Assembly: GCA_031841125.1 (NCBI GenBank)
Contig: CM063112.1
Location: forward strand, 59,821,722 to 59,885,721
DNA: 64,000 nt
Direction: 5' to 3'
From: Acanthococcus lagerstroemiae
Taxonomy: Eukaryota > Arthropoda > Insecta > Hemiptera > Eriococcidae
Shown here: piece by piece, positions 24,405 through 36,400 of the stretch
How the letters are laid out: each line of letters starts with the position of its first letter
Numbering within the stretch: position 1 is the first letter of the stretch
The notes under the pieces: generated by a model
Databases searched by the model: none
What the model was told of the DNA's origin: nothing
Seen by the model: the letters and a program-made list of their open reading frames with translations, nothing else
Translations under genes and position numbers: made by a program

Positions 24405-26563
24405 AGCCGCCGTCTCTGTCACCACTGCCCCCATAGCCAGCTATATATACTATAATATACACTCCATTTTTGCTATCTCAGTACAAAAATATACACTCAA
24501 TTTTTTCCCCTTAATGTCAGCCTCTCTCATGGGATAAATTTTTACTTTGGAAACGAAAAATTAGGCCAAGCCTTCCTATACGTTCTTAATGCATGGGGTC
24601 ACCATACTCCCCATTTTACCCTACTATTATCCACACAAGTTTTCTTCATTACCACTATTGTATTTGACCCTAGTACAGTTACTGTTGAAAAGTCTGCACT
24701 CCACTGTAGTCAACCCCTATTGTGCATTTAGATGAAGTATACTGAGCTTACTTTATCAATGTTGGGAATATATTTCATTCCAAAAGAAATCGAATATGCG
24801 GATACAGATTCAAATTCAAAAGGTAAATTCTCAGCATCACCAACAACCCAGTTAATACAGTCGTCCGCGTAGCCGAGTTTTTGGGCTCGACGTTTACCGA
24901 CGTTCAACATGGCTCCACTTATATCGTAGACAGTTATGCGACTGGTAAGCCTATCTGGATTTGGTTGTTTTTTGAGACGTTTAAGAACACGAAATGCTAT
25001 TTCACCTGAAAACAAGAGTGGTACATATTAGCTGAATTACTAAGAGAGCATTGACATTTCTTAGGATAAGGTACCAAAAGTGGATTAGTGATCTCTGTGA
25101 ACTTTTTCAAAAATCCAAGTCAAAATAATGTAAGAGCGACGGCACCACGCTCGTTTGTGACATGGATATGTGTAATGGCTCAGCCAGCGAAAGAGAAAAA
25201 TTCGTAGAAGATACTCCGCAAAAAATGATTTGCAGAGAAATGTTACCATCGTAATATACAAGTTGTGTATTTCTCTTTATGCGGTCATTCGTTCCATCAC
25301 ATTCCACGGGCCGACACGCAGACTGCCGAGCAGTGCCGAGAATCGAAGACTATAGAAAATCATTGGAATGTGGGTCAGTGGTCGCTCGGACGACATGTCC
25401 ATGTAACAGTGTCCCTCCATGCAGCGGCCAGACGTTTTCTTTTTTGTTCTAATGATGTGTACTGTGACACGAAGCAGTAAAATGGTTCCTCTCATGCCTG
25501 AATGGCGTGATACAAGATAAAATGTAAATGAACATTCTTGGGGGTGTTGATGACTACTACCAATGGGTATGTAGCCATAAGTAAGCTTCATTTGTAACTT
25601 CCGAAAGCCAAACCAGGCACGCGGCTGAAGGGGTATGGACGATGCCTGAGAGAGTGACTCTATAGGGGCTATATATAACTCTTTTAGAAAAAACTTGAGG
25701 TGTTAAGTCACCTATAACTCAAGGGATTCGTTCGCAACCTGCCGGGAGCCAAACCAAGTATGTGGCTGACTCACAATGAGTAGCGCTCCATCTGTAGTTC
25801 AGTTTGCAACTCTGATGAATTTAGCGCGACAAGGGTGTCCTTATTACGTCTTGAATACAAAAAAAAATAATTATTTTTGACAATTTGATTGAAAGATATG
25901 AATAATGTCCAAAAACACTGATCCAAGTTCAGTACTTCACCCTGTATAAAAACTTTATAATAAAATTATTATATTAAGATATCATTCAGAAAATGGATGG
26001 AAAAATGCTATCGATAAAAATCAAAGATAAATCAAGAACTGCGCCTACATCCAAAAAACAAAAAACAAAAAAGGAAAACATTTGAAAGACTTTTCTCGAA
26101 ATTGTCATAGATGCTCATTTATAATATTATGATACATATTGAACCCCATAAGGATTATCAATGACATTATTCTTTCAGAACCACGTGTTCTACTTGTCTT
26201 TTAAAAGTAATGTCTCTATTTTGTCATCAAAATGTCCATATGACTTATCAAAAATAAAATAACTTAGAAATTTTATTTTCATCCTAGGTAGTGTGTACTA
26301 TGCTAAAGTGAGTACAACTTACAATATTTTAGTACTTCGCTCTGGCTTTACCTATTTTCGATACTGTAATGTATTTTGTATCACCTGAAAGACTATTATT
26401 TCTTTTTGAATTTGACAGGATCACTTTTCCGTTTTCTTCTGTTTCATTTATCTATTCCTGTTCAAAACTGAAAAATTATTTTTTGGTCTCCGAGGTTATA
26501 CATCAAAGCCCCTACAAGGTCTTAACTGGCCACACATCATACTTGTATGCGATATGTGTTGTA
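24157..26563. repeat. COQ5: Unit 2 of the direct duplication carrying COQ5-A exon 3
   Basis: Nearly identical to 19842-22256. At its right end it continues without a break into COQ5-A exon 2 (26640-26780), so this unit keeps the original neighbour and unit 1 is the added copy. Exon 3 here is 25005-24752. Confidence 0.9.
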
Positions 26564-28220
26564 CTTTTAACCAAATGCCTCATCACCAGGCAATGGTGCT
26601 GGAACATCTTGTACAAAGTAAAATTGTTTTTATTCTTACCAGTACCACCAGCAACGTCCAACAAATGCATTCCGGGAGAAAAGTTTAAGCGTTGAGCACA
26701 CATGTCTTTCCAAATCCTCTGAATACCAAAACTCGCCAAATCACCCATCTGGTCATATTTTTCGGCAATTTTCCCGAAATCTTTGTGTAACAAAATTCAA
26801 GTGATGATAACTCCTCTATAAGGTTCTTTACGCCTCCTATTGTTACACGCCCTGAAGTTAGAAAGGTAACGCGGCAGTTGCGTTTTTACAGTGGGCCGAT
26901 ACTGACTACAGAGCTGTGTGAAAAAATAGCGTTTTCTATAAGAAAAATGAATGCTGTTTTCTACGACTTTGAAATTTTGGTGGTACACTTTGACACCTTT
27001 CTTCACTTCTTCAAAAAATTATCCGGATTTAGTTCGCTCAATTAATGTTATTCGCAGCCACATGTTGAATTTCCGTTTAAGTTTGAAGAGGAAAGAAATT
27101 AGAATTTTCTTAGTATACAGAAAAAGGATCCGTAATGTTCATATAGGTATCGAGTAATTTATTACGATTTAAAAAACCTTATGGTTATTTCATATGAACA
27201 AGGTGTTTTGGAAAGATTCGGCCCAGTCGCTATGCTGCCAGATTTCCAGTTTCACGGCTTGTAACTCAAGGAGGCTGTGATCCGAAGTAGAATTTTCATG
27301 TTATAATAATCTTCTGACCGGCAGAACTACTGTCTCTGGTCAGGTTTCATAATTCGATAGTCACAAAATGATCACAAGCTATGAGCCAGCAAGTAATACA
27401 TTATGCTAAAACGCTATAAGTGTAAGTATTAAAAATGTTTTTTCCGTTCTCTGAGAGGCTGAATCAAAAGCCAACCACCAGAAGAATTCCAGCGTTAAAT
27501 AGGAGGAACAGTATTTCAAAAATTTTCAAAAATATTGAAAAATTAAGTGGGGAACGTAAAATTAGAACAAACAGTCAAGTCACTATGCTGATAAATATAA
27601 CGAAAGTTTCCAGCAATCTGAGCGACACTTTGTCCCTTGGGTTCTGGAAACATAATAATGATCTGAGATTCAGGTTTCTCGCAGTATTTTGTTGTACGAG
27701 GAGTGTATCATAAACTTTATGTCTACTACAAGATTTTTTCGAAAAATTGTATGCAAATAAGATTTTTCGCTCAATACTATCTAGCTTTTGCACGATCAAA
27801 CCCTACCCACGTTGGTGTACGAGATTAACTATTTTACCGCATGTACTCGTTTCCCCGTTTTACTATTTTTTTTGTTTATTGTAATATAAATCTTAAAGGT
27901 GTCATATGTGTCATTTCCCTCTGAAATGAAGAATTACCTTCACCAAATTAAACAGAGTATAGAAAGCTTTTTGCTACAATAATAATATGCAAAAAAAAAA
28001 ATGTAACGAACTAAATAGTACTGTTTTGTGAACTGTACATTTTAAATTTAGAAGTTTTGCTAAATTAAAATAAAATAATTTCAAGCTGCAAAATATGATT
28101 TTCAAAATTTTGAACTCTGCAATAAGACCTTGCACGTACTTATTTGTATAAATTCTGCTTCACGAAATAATGAAGAATCAACTGTGCATTTTTAACGCAG
28201 CCGATTCTGAAGAACATGAG

Positions 28221-30160
28221 TATGCTAGTTCCATAGGTAGACTTCTCCGAATTTAGGGAAATTGAGTTAAGTATCGTTTACGCACACAAAGATTACTTGT
28301 CTATGATTTAAATAAATAGATAAATAAATAAATAAAATACAGACCATGTCAGCGAAAAACATTGCCGCTTCTGATCAAGTAGTATAAAAAATATCTTCCA
28401 CAACAAGAGCCAAAAGTGAGTTTCGGGAATAAGGGGCCGAAACCCCTTTCTACCCGCGTGCATGATCTAAAAAGGGCGCGGAATAGAAATACCCTTTAGT
28501 TTCGATCGTGTTCCTATTCAAAATTGTGGTTCAAAAGACAGTCCTTTTTATTTTATTTTATTTTTTCCCTCTTTCTCCCCCCTTTTTTTTATTGAAATCT
28601 CTTAAAGAGCCTATACGGAAAAAATCATGCAGAGACTCAGTATCCTTGTTAGGACACGTTCGCGGGGGAGGGGGTACTTCAAAATTTAAGGTCCTGAGAG
28701 ACCATTGTGATCAGTTTGGGACACAGGGAATCGTCACCGAAGCGGTCGTTCCGAAGAACTCAAGCCCTTCTAGTTCCTAATTCGAGATTAGTAAAGTTCA
28801 AATCTCAAAACTGAATTTTTCCTTGGGAGAGGGGGACTCCCTTGTGGATGTTTTTTCGAATTTCCATTTGGCTAGTCGAATACTTTTTGGAAAATTATCA
28901 TTTCCAGCCATTGTCGCTGATGTTGTTTTGATTATTCTAAATTTTAGGGGAGAGAGGGTACTTATCCATGATGTTGAATTACATGCCTATTGTTATCACT
29001 CAATGCAGTCGATTATAAAATTTATTTTTGAATTTGAACCCATATTTGAGGGTATCTTTCATTTTTTGATCGCGTACGAATAGGAGACGTATTGTGAGAA
29101 GCAAGAGCCACTGACTCTATGTTACTTTACAAAACCATTAAGTATCTACATTGCGCCGCATTTCATTTTTTTATATCATTTTTCAGTATTTCTCATTTTC
29201 AATTTTATCAATTTAAATACAAAAAAATTATTGTTCTAACATTCTTAGCTTTTGAAATACCAAACGGTTACTTAGATATTGAGTTATTGGAAGAATGACC
29301 CACCACCATACTGGTATTTGATTTATGGTACGTGGTATCCCTGGACTTCTTCTAAATCAATTTTCCTTTGGTGGACCTCTTTTCATTCAGGGACATGAAG
29401 AGTGGGTTCCCAAGTATATACTTACATCAATCCTGATGGCTCGGGTTTTCAGCATTGCTTCACCAGTGAAGTACGCTGGGGACAGGGGTTATCGTGGACT
29501 CGCCCAGACTCCCGTGGGACTTGGTGGTATTCTGTGGTTAAATATCTATAAGTATGATTATAGTATAGGCTGAACGTTTGTCATTACGCGTTATTAGCTC
29601 TCTTTGTTGGCAATCTACTATCGGCAAATCTCCCACAGGCGACATCCTTGGAGGAAGTCTATTTTTCCAAGGCTCTTATTCCGAAGTTTGGGCGGGACAT
29701 CTGGCTTTTCAGGAAACTACGCTACACAAGTATGTGCGGGTGAACAAGGACACCCCTTTAAAAAAAGTCGGAATTCAGGGTTTTGAGTTTCTTTCACATT
29801 TTATCTCATATCACGATCCCCAAGCACAATAGGAACCATTTTACGACTTCTATTCGAAGTACATACATGTACAAGAAAAGAAATGGCACAGTGCTGTCGC
29901 GCTTACTCATTCTGACTCGACTTTCTGGAGTAGTCTGAAAACGAGTCATTGCCACTTTTGGTACTTTACCTTGTATATCTATGCATCATATTATGCTCTG
30001 GTTAAGTTACTGTACTAACAGGGAGGTGGGGTTAAAATCGATCCACGTTATCCGATTTATTGATGACAGCATCTTACCAGCCTGTCTCAAATGAAACAGG
30101 TATACTAATAAGATTCCATTTTTTTTTTATGCCGGAGATCACAAACTATTAGACCTCACA
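28221..30160. other. No gene recognised
   Basis: Single-copy sequence between the duplicated COQ5-A block and the P450. The missing last P450 exon would be expected here on the minus strand, but I could not find a plausible C-terminal P450 stretch. Plus-strand frames of 82-90 codons at 28508-29832 show no motif. Confidence 0.4.
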
Positions 30161-30271
30161 ATCCCTCTGGTCACTGATGCGATAGTCGAAAGCGTAGTTT
30201 TCAGGCCCAGAGATGCTGTGTGGGGAGCCACTTTAGCATGCGTGCATCGCCATATGCTCCACCAAACATTA
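30161..30271 (+). mobile_element. 111-bp R1-type 3' end insertion
   Basis: Contains TGGTCACTGATGCGATAGTCGAAA-like and GCATGCGTGCATCGCCATA words of the R1-type tail. It is flanked by TTAGACCTCACA (30149-30160) and TTAGACGTCACA (30272-30283), a 12-bp target duplication with one mismatch. It is a very short 5'-truncated copy lying just downstream of the last recognised P450 exon. Confidence 0.8.
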
Positions 30272-30444
30272 TTAGACGTCACAAAAAGCTGAATGAAAAC
30301 CAAGCGGTGCTAAAAAGACCACCATCAGTTTTACCAGAGCCAATGCTGTCATCATAGAAATTTTGAAAGCACCCATCTGAACCACTGGGGGATTTTCACC
30401 GCAACTAGATCATTACTACCATATTTTTCTTTTGAATTACTCAC

Positions 30445-33400
30445 CAATACAGCTACGCGGTGCAATACTGAAAGGTATAAAACTGTATGGATGCCTTTTA
30501 ACTAATTCTTCAGGAAGAAATCTGTCGGGATCCCAAACTTCTGGATTCGAATAAAGTTTTTCATTCCGATGCAGGAATAATATAGATGTCACAATAATTG
30601 CATTGGCTGGGATAATTCTATCATCTGTATGATAAGATTGATGAGATTATTTTGATGTTGGATTATTGGATAGATACAGATATATTGTAATAAGAACCCG
30701 TTCAGTAGATCATAATTAAATAGTAGAAAAAGTTCTGTTAAAAAACCTTTCAATGCTATATCTTCTTCGTTAAATCGAATGATGAAAGGTGTCGGAGGAA
30801 ATAACCTCAACGTCTCTTTTACACACTGCTCCATAAATATAAATCTATCCAAATCCTGTGGCTCAGTTACATGTTCTTCGTCTCCAAGAACAGATTTTAT
30901 TTCATTGTGAACTCGGTCCTGAAAATTCATTAAATATATCACCCATTCATGTAGGTTTATTATGGTAGGTACTCTAGGTAGGCAGTCATCATCATAACAA
31001 CTTATTAATGTTTGATATATCTACTCATAAGTTAAAGTACTTGATCATTCTTATTTGTTCGTAATCAATTGGAAAGAAATTGATATTTGTTCTGGTGAAT
31101 CATTAATTATTGAAACTGTTCGACGAACTGATAGTAAATTCAATTACCTACATATGAATTATGCTTTTTATTTACGTATAGCGTTGTATGTATTACTTTG
31201 ATAGATCTTCAACACATTTCAAAAAAGATTTGTTTTTTTACCTGATGCTCTTGATGCATTGCCAACATTAACAACGTAAAACACAAGTTAATAGCCGTAG
31301 TAATACTTCCCTGGAAGCAACCATGTATAAGATTATTTTAATGAGTGATTTATCTGATACATCGATCAATCAATCAGCAGGCCTTTTTTTTTTTTGTCTC
31401 GGCCGTAGATGATGGAGAATTTAGTTTCACACACAAAGTTATTCATTGGTAAGAATCATACAATTTTTGTATTGTTATGTAACCCCATAAGTATAAATAC
31501 CATTCCAGCACCCACAACTACTACCGCTAAACCGACCTAATATAGATAAAAGATACGGTACAAAATTTATACTTCAGTGAAAGGGTAATCGGTATCCGCC
31601 AACATTATTAAATATTCTTTATCATATTACCGTTTCCAAGAAAGTAATCAGCTCATCTACTCGCTTACGATCATCATACATAGCAGATGTGTGGGGATCC
31701 AGTAAAACATCTATTAATATTCGGCTTCGCTCCCCTGAAATATGTATTTATATACTCCGTGAGTCAAATTCTCTGGTTATTATCTATGTTTATAAAATAC
31801 TGACAGGTAGGCAGGCACCCTCAAATTTCTTTAATGTAGGGCTAAAATATCGAAAGGGAAAAAATAATATTATCTACTTGCGGGCAAAAAATCACATTTT
31901 TGAAGCAATATTCCTCAGCAAAAAAGTACAAACTCCCTTCCGAGGGGCGGGGCTCTAGCCTCATAATTGCGCCTCCCGACGGGTGCGAACCTGTCAGAAG
32001 ATCTAATTTATTTTCTAACCAATTTCGGAGTCTTCGTTGTCGGCATGAATCTTCTTCATTTCTTCAGATCTGTCTTCCAATATCTGAAATATAATCGTAG
32101 TTCGAATAAAATTAATAATTAGCTTCGTACCTAAGTTTTCTTTTTTTATCTCCGCTCAAAAAATTTATTTCATTTCAGCTGTGCACTATTTCTAGCACTC
32201 ACAAGTGATACTAGCACATATTATAGTCGGTAGTATCGTTAACTGAGGTAATATCGGGCATGGTAATATCGACCGTAGGAGCGCTAGTATCATTACCCAT
32301 CAGTAAAACCAACTCTGGCGTAATATCGGACACTCATGACTTGTTGTAGAAGCGCTGGTATCGTTATCAGTAAACAAGTTATGACTTATGAGTGGCCGAT
32401 ATTACCATCGGTGTCCAATATTACCCCAGTTGACGGTACTTACATGCCGCGCAGTTATACTTGTGAAGTAAAGCGATTCAATAAAAATAGGTTCAAGCCG
32501 AATTTTTTAGAAGTGACTAGTTTTGTACTCCTAGTTAATATAAAATGAATTGATGGTTATAAAATTACCTTTTGTAGCACTTCCCGAGTGTTTTCTAATA
32601 AACTATTTCCTCTAGTTAATTTTGTGAAAATTTTGTTGATTATTTCTGGATGCAACAATGGATTACAGATCCTGTCTATTGCAAGTCCTGCTCCTCTGAT
32701 ATACACAAGATTTAAGAAAGTGAACATAAAATTTAGTATTCTCTTCAAGTGACTCACACGGAGATGACCTGCGGCGTTCCTCAGGGATCAGTACTCGGAC
32801 CTACCCTGTGGAACGTCGCCTTCAACGGGATGCTGAGGCTGGCACTACCACCAGGCGTAAAGTTGATCTGTTACGCCGACGACACGCTGGTGGTGTGCCA
32901 GGCGGAGACAACAGCAGAGGTCACGCGACGAGTGAACCAGGCATCGGAGATGCTGACCCACTGGATCGAGTCGGCGGGGCTGTGCTTAGCGGTTCAGAAG
33001 ACAGAAGCGGTTCTATTCACGACGCGACGCAAGTACAGCCCCCTCACCTTTGTCCAGAAAGGTGTGGAGATTGGGCTCTGTACAGCCCTGAAGTACCTGG
33101 GGCTGTGGTTCGACGGGAAATTGCATTTCCGAGAGCACTTCCGACGGGCAGCTGAGAAGGCGGATCGAGTAGCCGGCCAGCTGTCCCGTCTGATGTCGAA
33201 CCTAGGGGGGCCGAGAGAGCAGCGACGTATGATGTACGTCAACGTCATCATGACGGTCCTCCTATACGGGACGCCAGTATTCGCCGACGCCATCGATATA
33301 CCATACAGGAGAGCGAAGATGGAGAAGATCCAGCGAAAAGCCGCGATAAGGTGTGTCAGTGCGTACCGCACTGTTTCTTCGGATGCAGTAGGCGTGTTAG

Positions 33401-36400
33401 CGCGTATACCGCCGATTGAACTCAAGGTCGGCGAAATTGCGGCGGTATACGGTGCGAAGAAGAAAGCGAAGACGAAACGGGAGGCACTTCGGGGCAAGCG
33501 AATCATCCAGCAGGACACGCTTCGGAAGTGGAAGGACGCGCTCGCCCATTCGACCAAGGGCGAGTGGACCCGAGCGCTGATACGCAACCTCGACATATGG
33601 GTAGGAAGAACGCACGGAGCGCTTAACTTCCACCTTACCCAAGTACTGAGCGGCCACGGGTGTTTCGGCACGTACCTATATCGGATGTCGATAGCGCCGA
33701 GCCCCGTGTGCGCGCACTGTGATCGAGGGGCGGAGGACACACCTTGGCACACCCTGTTCGAGTGTGAGGCCTGGGAGCAGGAGAGGCGCGGGACGGCCAC
33801 AACAGCGATCGACCCCGGCGGCGACGATGAAGAGGAGGAGGACGACGTCGGCGTGACCAGCCGTCTCGCGCCGGACACCCTGGTTCCGGAAATGATGAAG
33901 AACGGAAGCAGCTGGAACCGGGTGTCGGCCTTTGTCTCGGCCATCATGAAGAAGAAGATGGAGACGGAGTGGTCGAGACAGAGGGCCGGCGATTCACCAA
34001 GCTCGGCCCACACCATCGATCAGGAGGTGAACTCTGTACCATCCTAGAGAAGAGCTGCTGCAGCTGCACTGCGGACCCACCGGCAGGGCTCACCCGTCGC
34101 CACCACCTGCCTGCGTCGACACACGGACCAAGACGAGGAGGTGAGGGGTGAGTGAAGAGAGGCAGCGCGTCCGGCCGTAGGGGACCTGAAATTTCCAGGC
34201 GAGCGCTCTGGGAGTGCGGACCTCGGTCAGTAGGGAACCCCATGGTGGCCCTGGTAGGACGCGCGCACCGTTCCGGCACGTAGAAATGGGGGCTCGGGCC
34301 CGGCCCCAAAGCGTCCCTCCGGTCACTGATGCGATGCTCGAAAGGGTAGTTCCTGTGGCCGGGGGTGCGGTGTCATAGGGGCCACTTTGGCATGTGTGCA
34401 TCGCCATACGTCCCACCACACATGAAGTGACTATAATGTTAGTCTAATTCAGCATTTTTTAATTCTCTTTCAAAAATGCAGAGGAACTATGACCAGAAAT
34501 TACTATCAAGCTTACTTCCTTATAGAACTCATCAGTGTATTGAAATCGAACTTGTACTTCGTTTCAGCATATTCAGTGTCATACTTTGTTATCACATCTG
34601 GAAAGGAAAGAAAAAAAAAATCAAAAAAGAATGGAAACTCTTGAATTTATTAATGTGTACCGGTAACAAAAATACAGGAAGTGGAGGAAAATTTCATTGA
34701 TAACCTGCAGAACTGGTCTCTCGGTTCTTGGTAAACCAATGCCGATTAATGAAATAACTCACTAAGGGCAACGGTATTCTACACAAAATTACCTCATGAG
34801 GGACGTGGCAAAGTGCGTCTGTTCTTTCTATATTAAATTACTTTCCACTTTGACTAGTTGACAATAGAGACACACTGTTTTGTCATAAGTCTCAATTATG
34901 TCATTTGTGTGCTGAGGCCTACAGATCAATTTTTCGATAATCGAATACATCACTGGCAGATACACTTCTTATGGTTGATTACAGAAAAATAAAATAAAAC
35001 TAAAATATATTTTTTTTAAAGTGACGTACTGAAAATATTTTTGGTCTGCTGATTATACACAACCTGCATCAAGTCAAACCGTTGTTCTGTATTCGCAAAT
35101 ACATCAAAATTTTGGATTAACTTATGCTCAATGGACTGATGGAGTTCCAAGTACTTCTTACCCATGAACTTCAAATTAAATGTTGGATTTAATATATACC
35201 TTTGTTTTTTCCATGTTTTATCTGCAATAGAGCATCGTATTTCACTTTAAATATACGCTTCCTCTGACAATAGCTTCAAACACCTCATATCCATTAGTTG
35301 AACCTTTTATATAACCTACACTTATCAATTGTGAGCAATCCGTTTCCAAAAGCTGCCTTGAAGAAAGAAAATTGCCTACCCTTTTTCAGCATTTTGTTTG
35401 ACAATATCTGCCATTCAGAAAACAGAAAGTGGAAGTCATTAGGAACCTTGAGATATCAAACATTAACAATAGATTTAAGTACTATTAATAAGTGAGAAGT
35501 GGCACTGCGATACTCGAAAGGGTAGTTTCCGGGGCCGGGTTGCAGTGTCTAGGGAGCCACTTTGACATATGCGTGCATCGCCATACATTCTACCAAACCA
35601 AGTACATGCTATTAATAAAAATGGGTACCAATACTTGTCCTTTTCACAAGAAATTACCTGTTGAACATTGTCGGGATCATAAATGAAGAAAATTGGCTGG
35701 TGGAAGAACCATGCTCTGATTGGGGAAGTATACTGATATTGATACATAAATTTTTTCCCAATCTCGATTATGTCTGTAACATTTCAAAAAATGTATACGA
35801 AAATTCAGATTCTTATCCACAAACTTTGAATAAGGGGTTCTTCAAAGAAAGAAAAAAAAAAACACAAACATATATAGAACTACAATTTGTCGAACCACAA
35901 CTGTGCGAAGATTTCGTGGATTTCCAGCGAATTTTGAAAATAAGTCAGTGCGGAAAAGTTTTGCAAGCATTCACCCTAGCATATTTGGCTTCAGTGTTAT
36001 TATTGTATGATAAGTGAAAGTAAAGCTACCACTGTAACTGGACTTCTTGATATACTTCAAGAAATGGTGTAATATATTCTTAAATAATCAACCCATGAAA
36101 CACATGTTAACACCCTTTAATCCGTCACTTTTCCGACAGGACATTGAAGTCGACCCTTGATTTAGAATTTAATACAAACGTCGAGCTATAATAGCGACGT
36201 CAAATTTTGGATCAAATTTAGTGTGGACGTTGATGTGGAATCTGTTTAAATTTCTATATCGGTATGGTAACGACTTTTGTATTGAATTATGCATCAAATT
36301 TCATTACAATGTCGAGTCGACTGAGTGACAGATTTTGAACATCGACAAAAGAGTTGATTTTTGTAGCTGTGTTTCAAGTAAACTTACTGGAGGAGAGTCC

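Larger units (their letters stand above)
16991..26780 (-). pseudogene. COQ5: COQ5 copy A, decayed 2-methoxy-6-polyprenyl-benzoquinol methylase gene
   Basis: Exons seen, in gene order: 26780-26640 (DFGKIAEKYDQMGDL.., ending in SAM motif [10 protein letters not shown]), 25005-24752 and again 20697-20444 (GEIAFRVLK.., VYDISGAML, VVGDAENLPF, SFGMKYIPNIDK), 17280-17166 (MRITFSVMG..IYQDYPAENREKF) and 17089-16991 (EVFKSMIEEAGF..IAIHSGFK stop). Each has the same length and phase as in copy B. Damage: the 75-bp exon present in copy B at 59119-59045 is missing, exon 3 is duplicated with both copies still open, exon 4 survives only as a possible remnant near 19850-19773, and the acceptor before 17280 reads GG instead of AG. 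The family methylates a ubiquinone precursor in the mitochondrial matrix. Exons 2, 3, 5 and 6 remain open, so a chimeric transcript cannot be ruled out. Confidence 0.8.
15950..28220. repeat. Segmental duplication, copy A
   Basis: Stretches along this segment align in order with 40975-61560: 15970 with 40995 (TTCCATGAAGTA), 17000-17700 with 41770-42480, exon 3 blocks with 54255-54508, 26640-26780 with 58095-58235, 27935 with 60145, and 28100-28200 with 61440-61555 (GAACTCTGCAATAAGACCT). The two copies are diverged but collinear. Most length difference comes from insertions in copy B, chiefly the 10.6-kb element, a solo LTR and about 1.2 kb near 60.2-61.4 kb. Boundaries are estimates. Confidence 0.8.

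Noticed and set aside
32994..34016. A 340-codon minus-strand gene
   Set aside because: It is a shadow of the retrotransposon ORF2 on the plus strand in GC-rich sequence; no motif in it makes sense.
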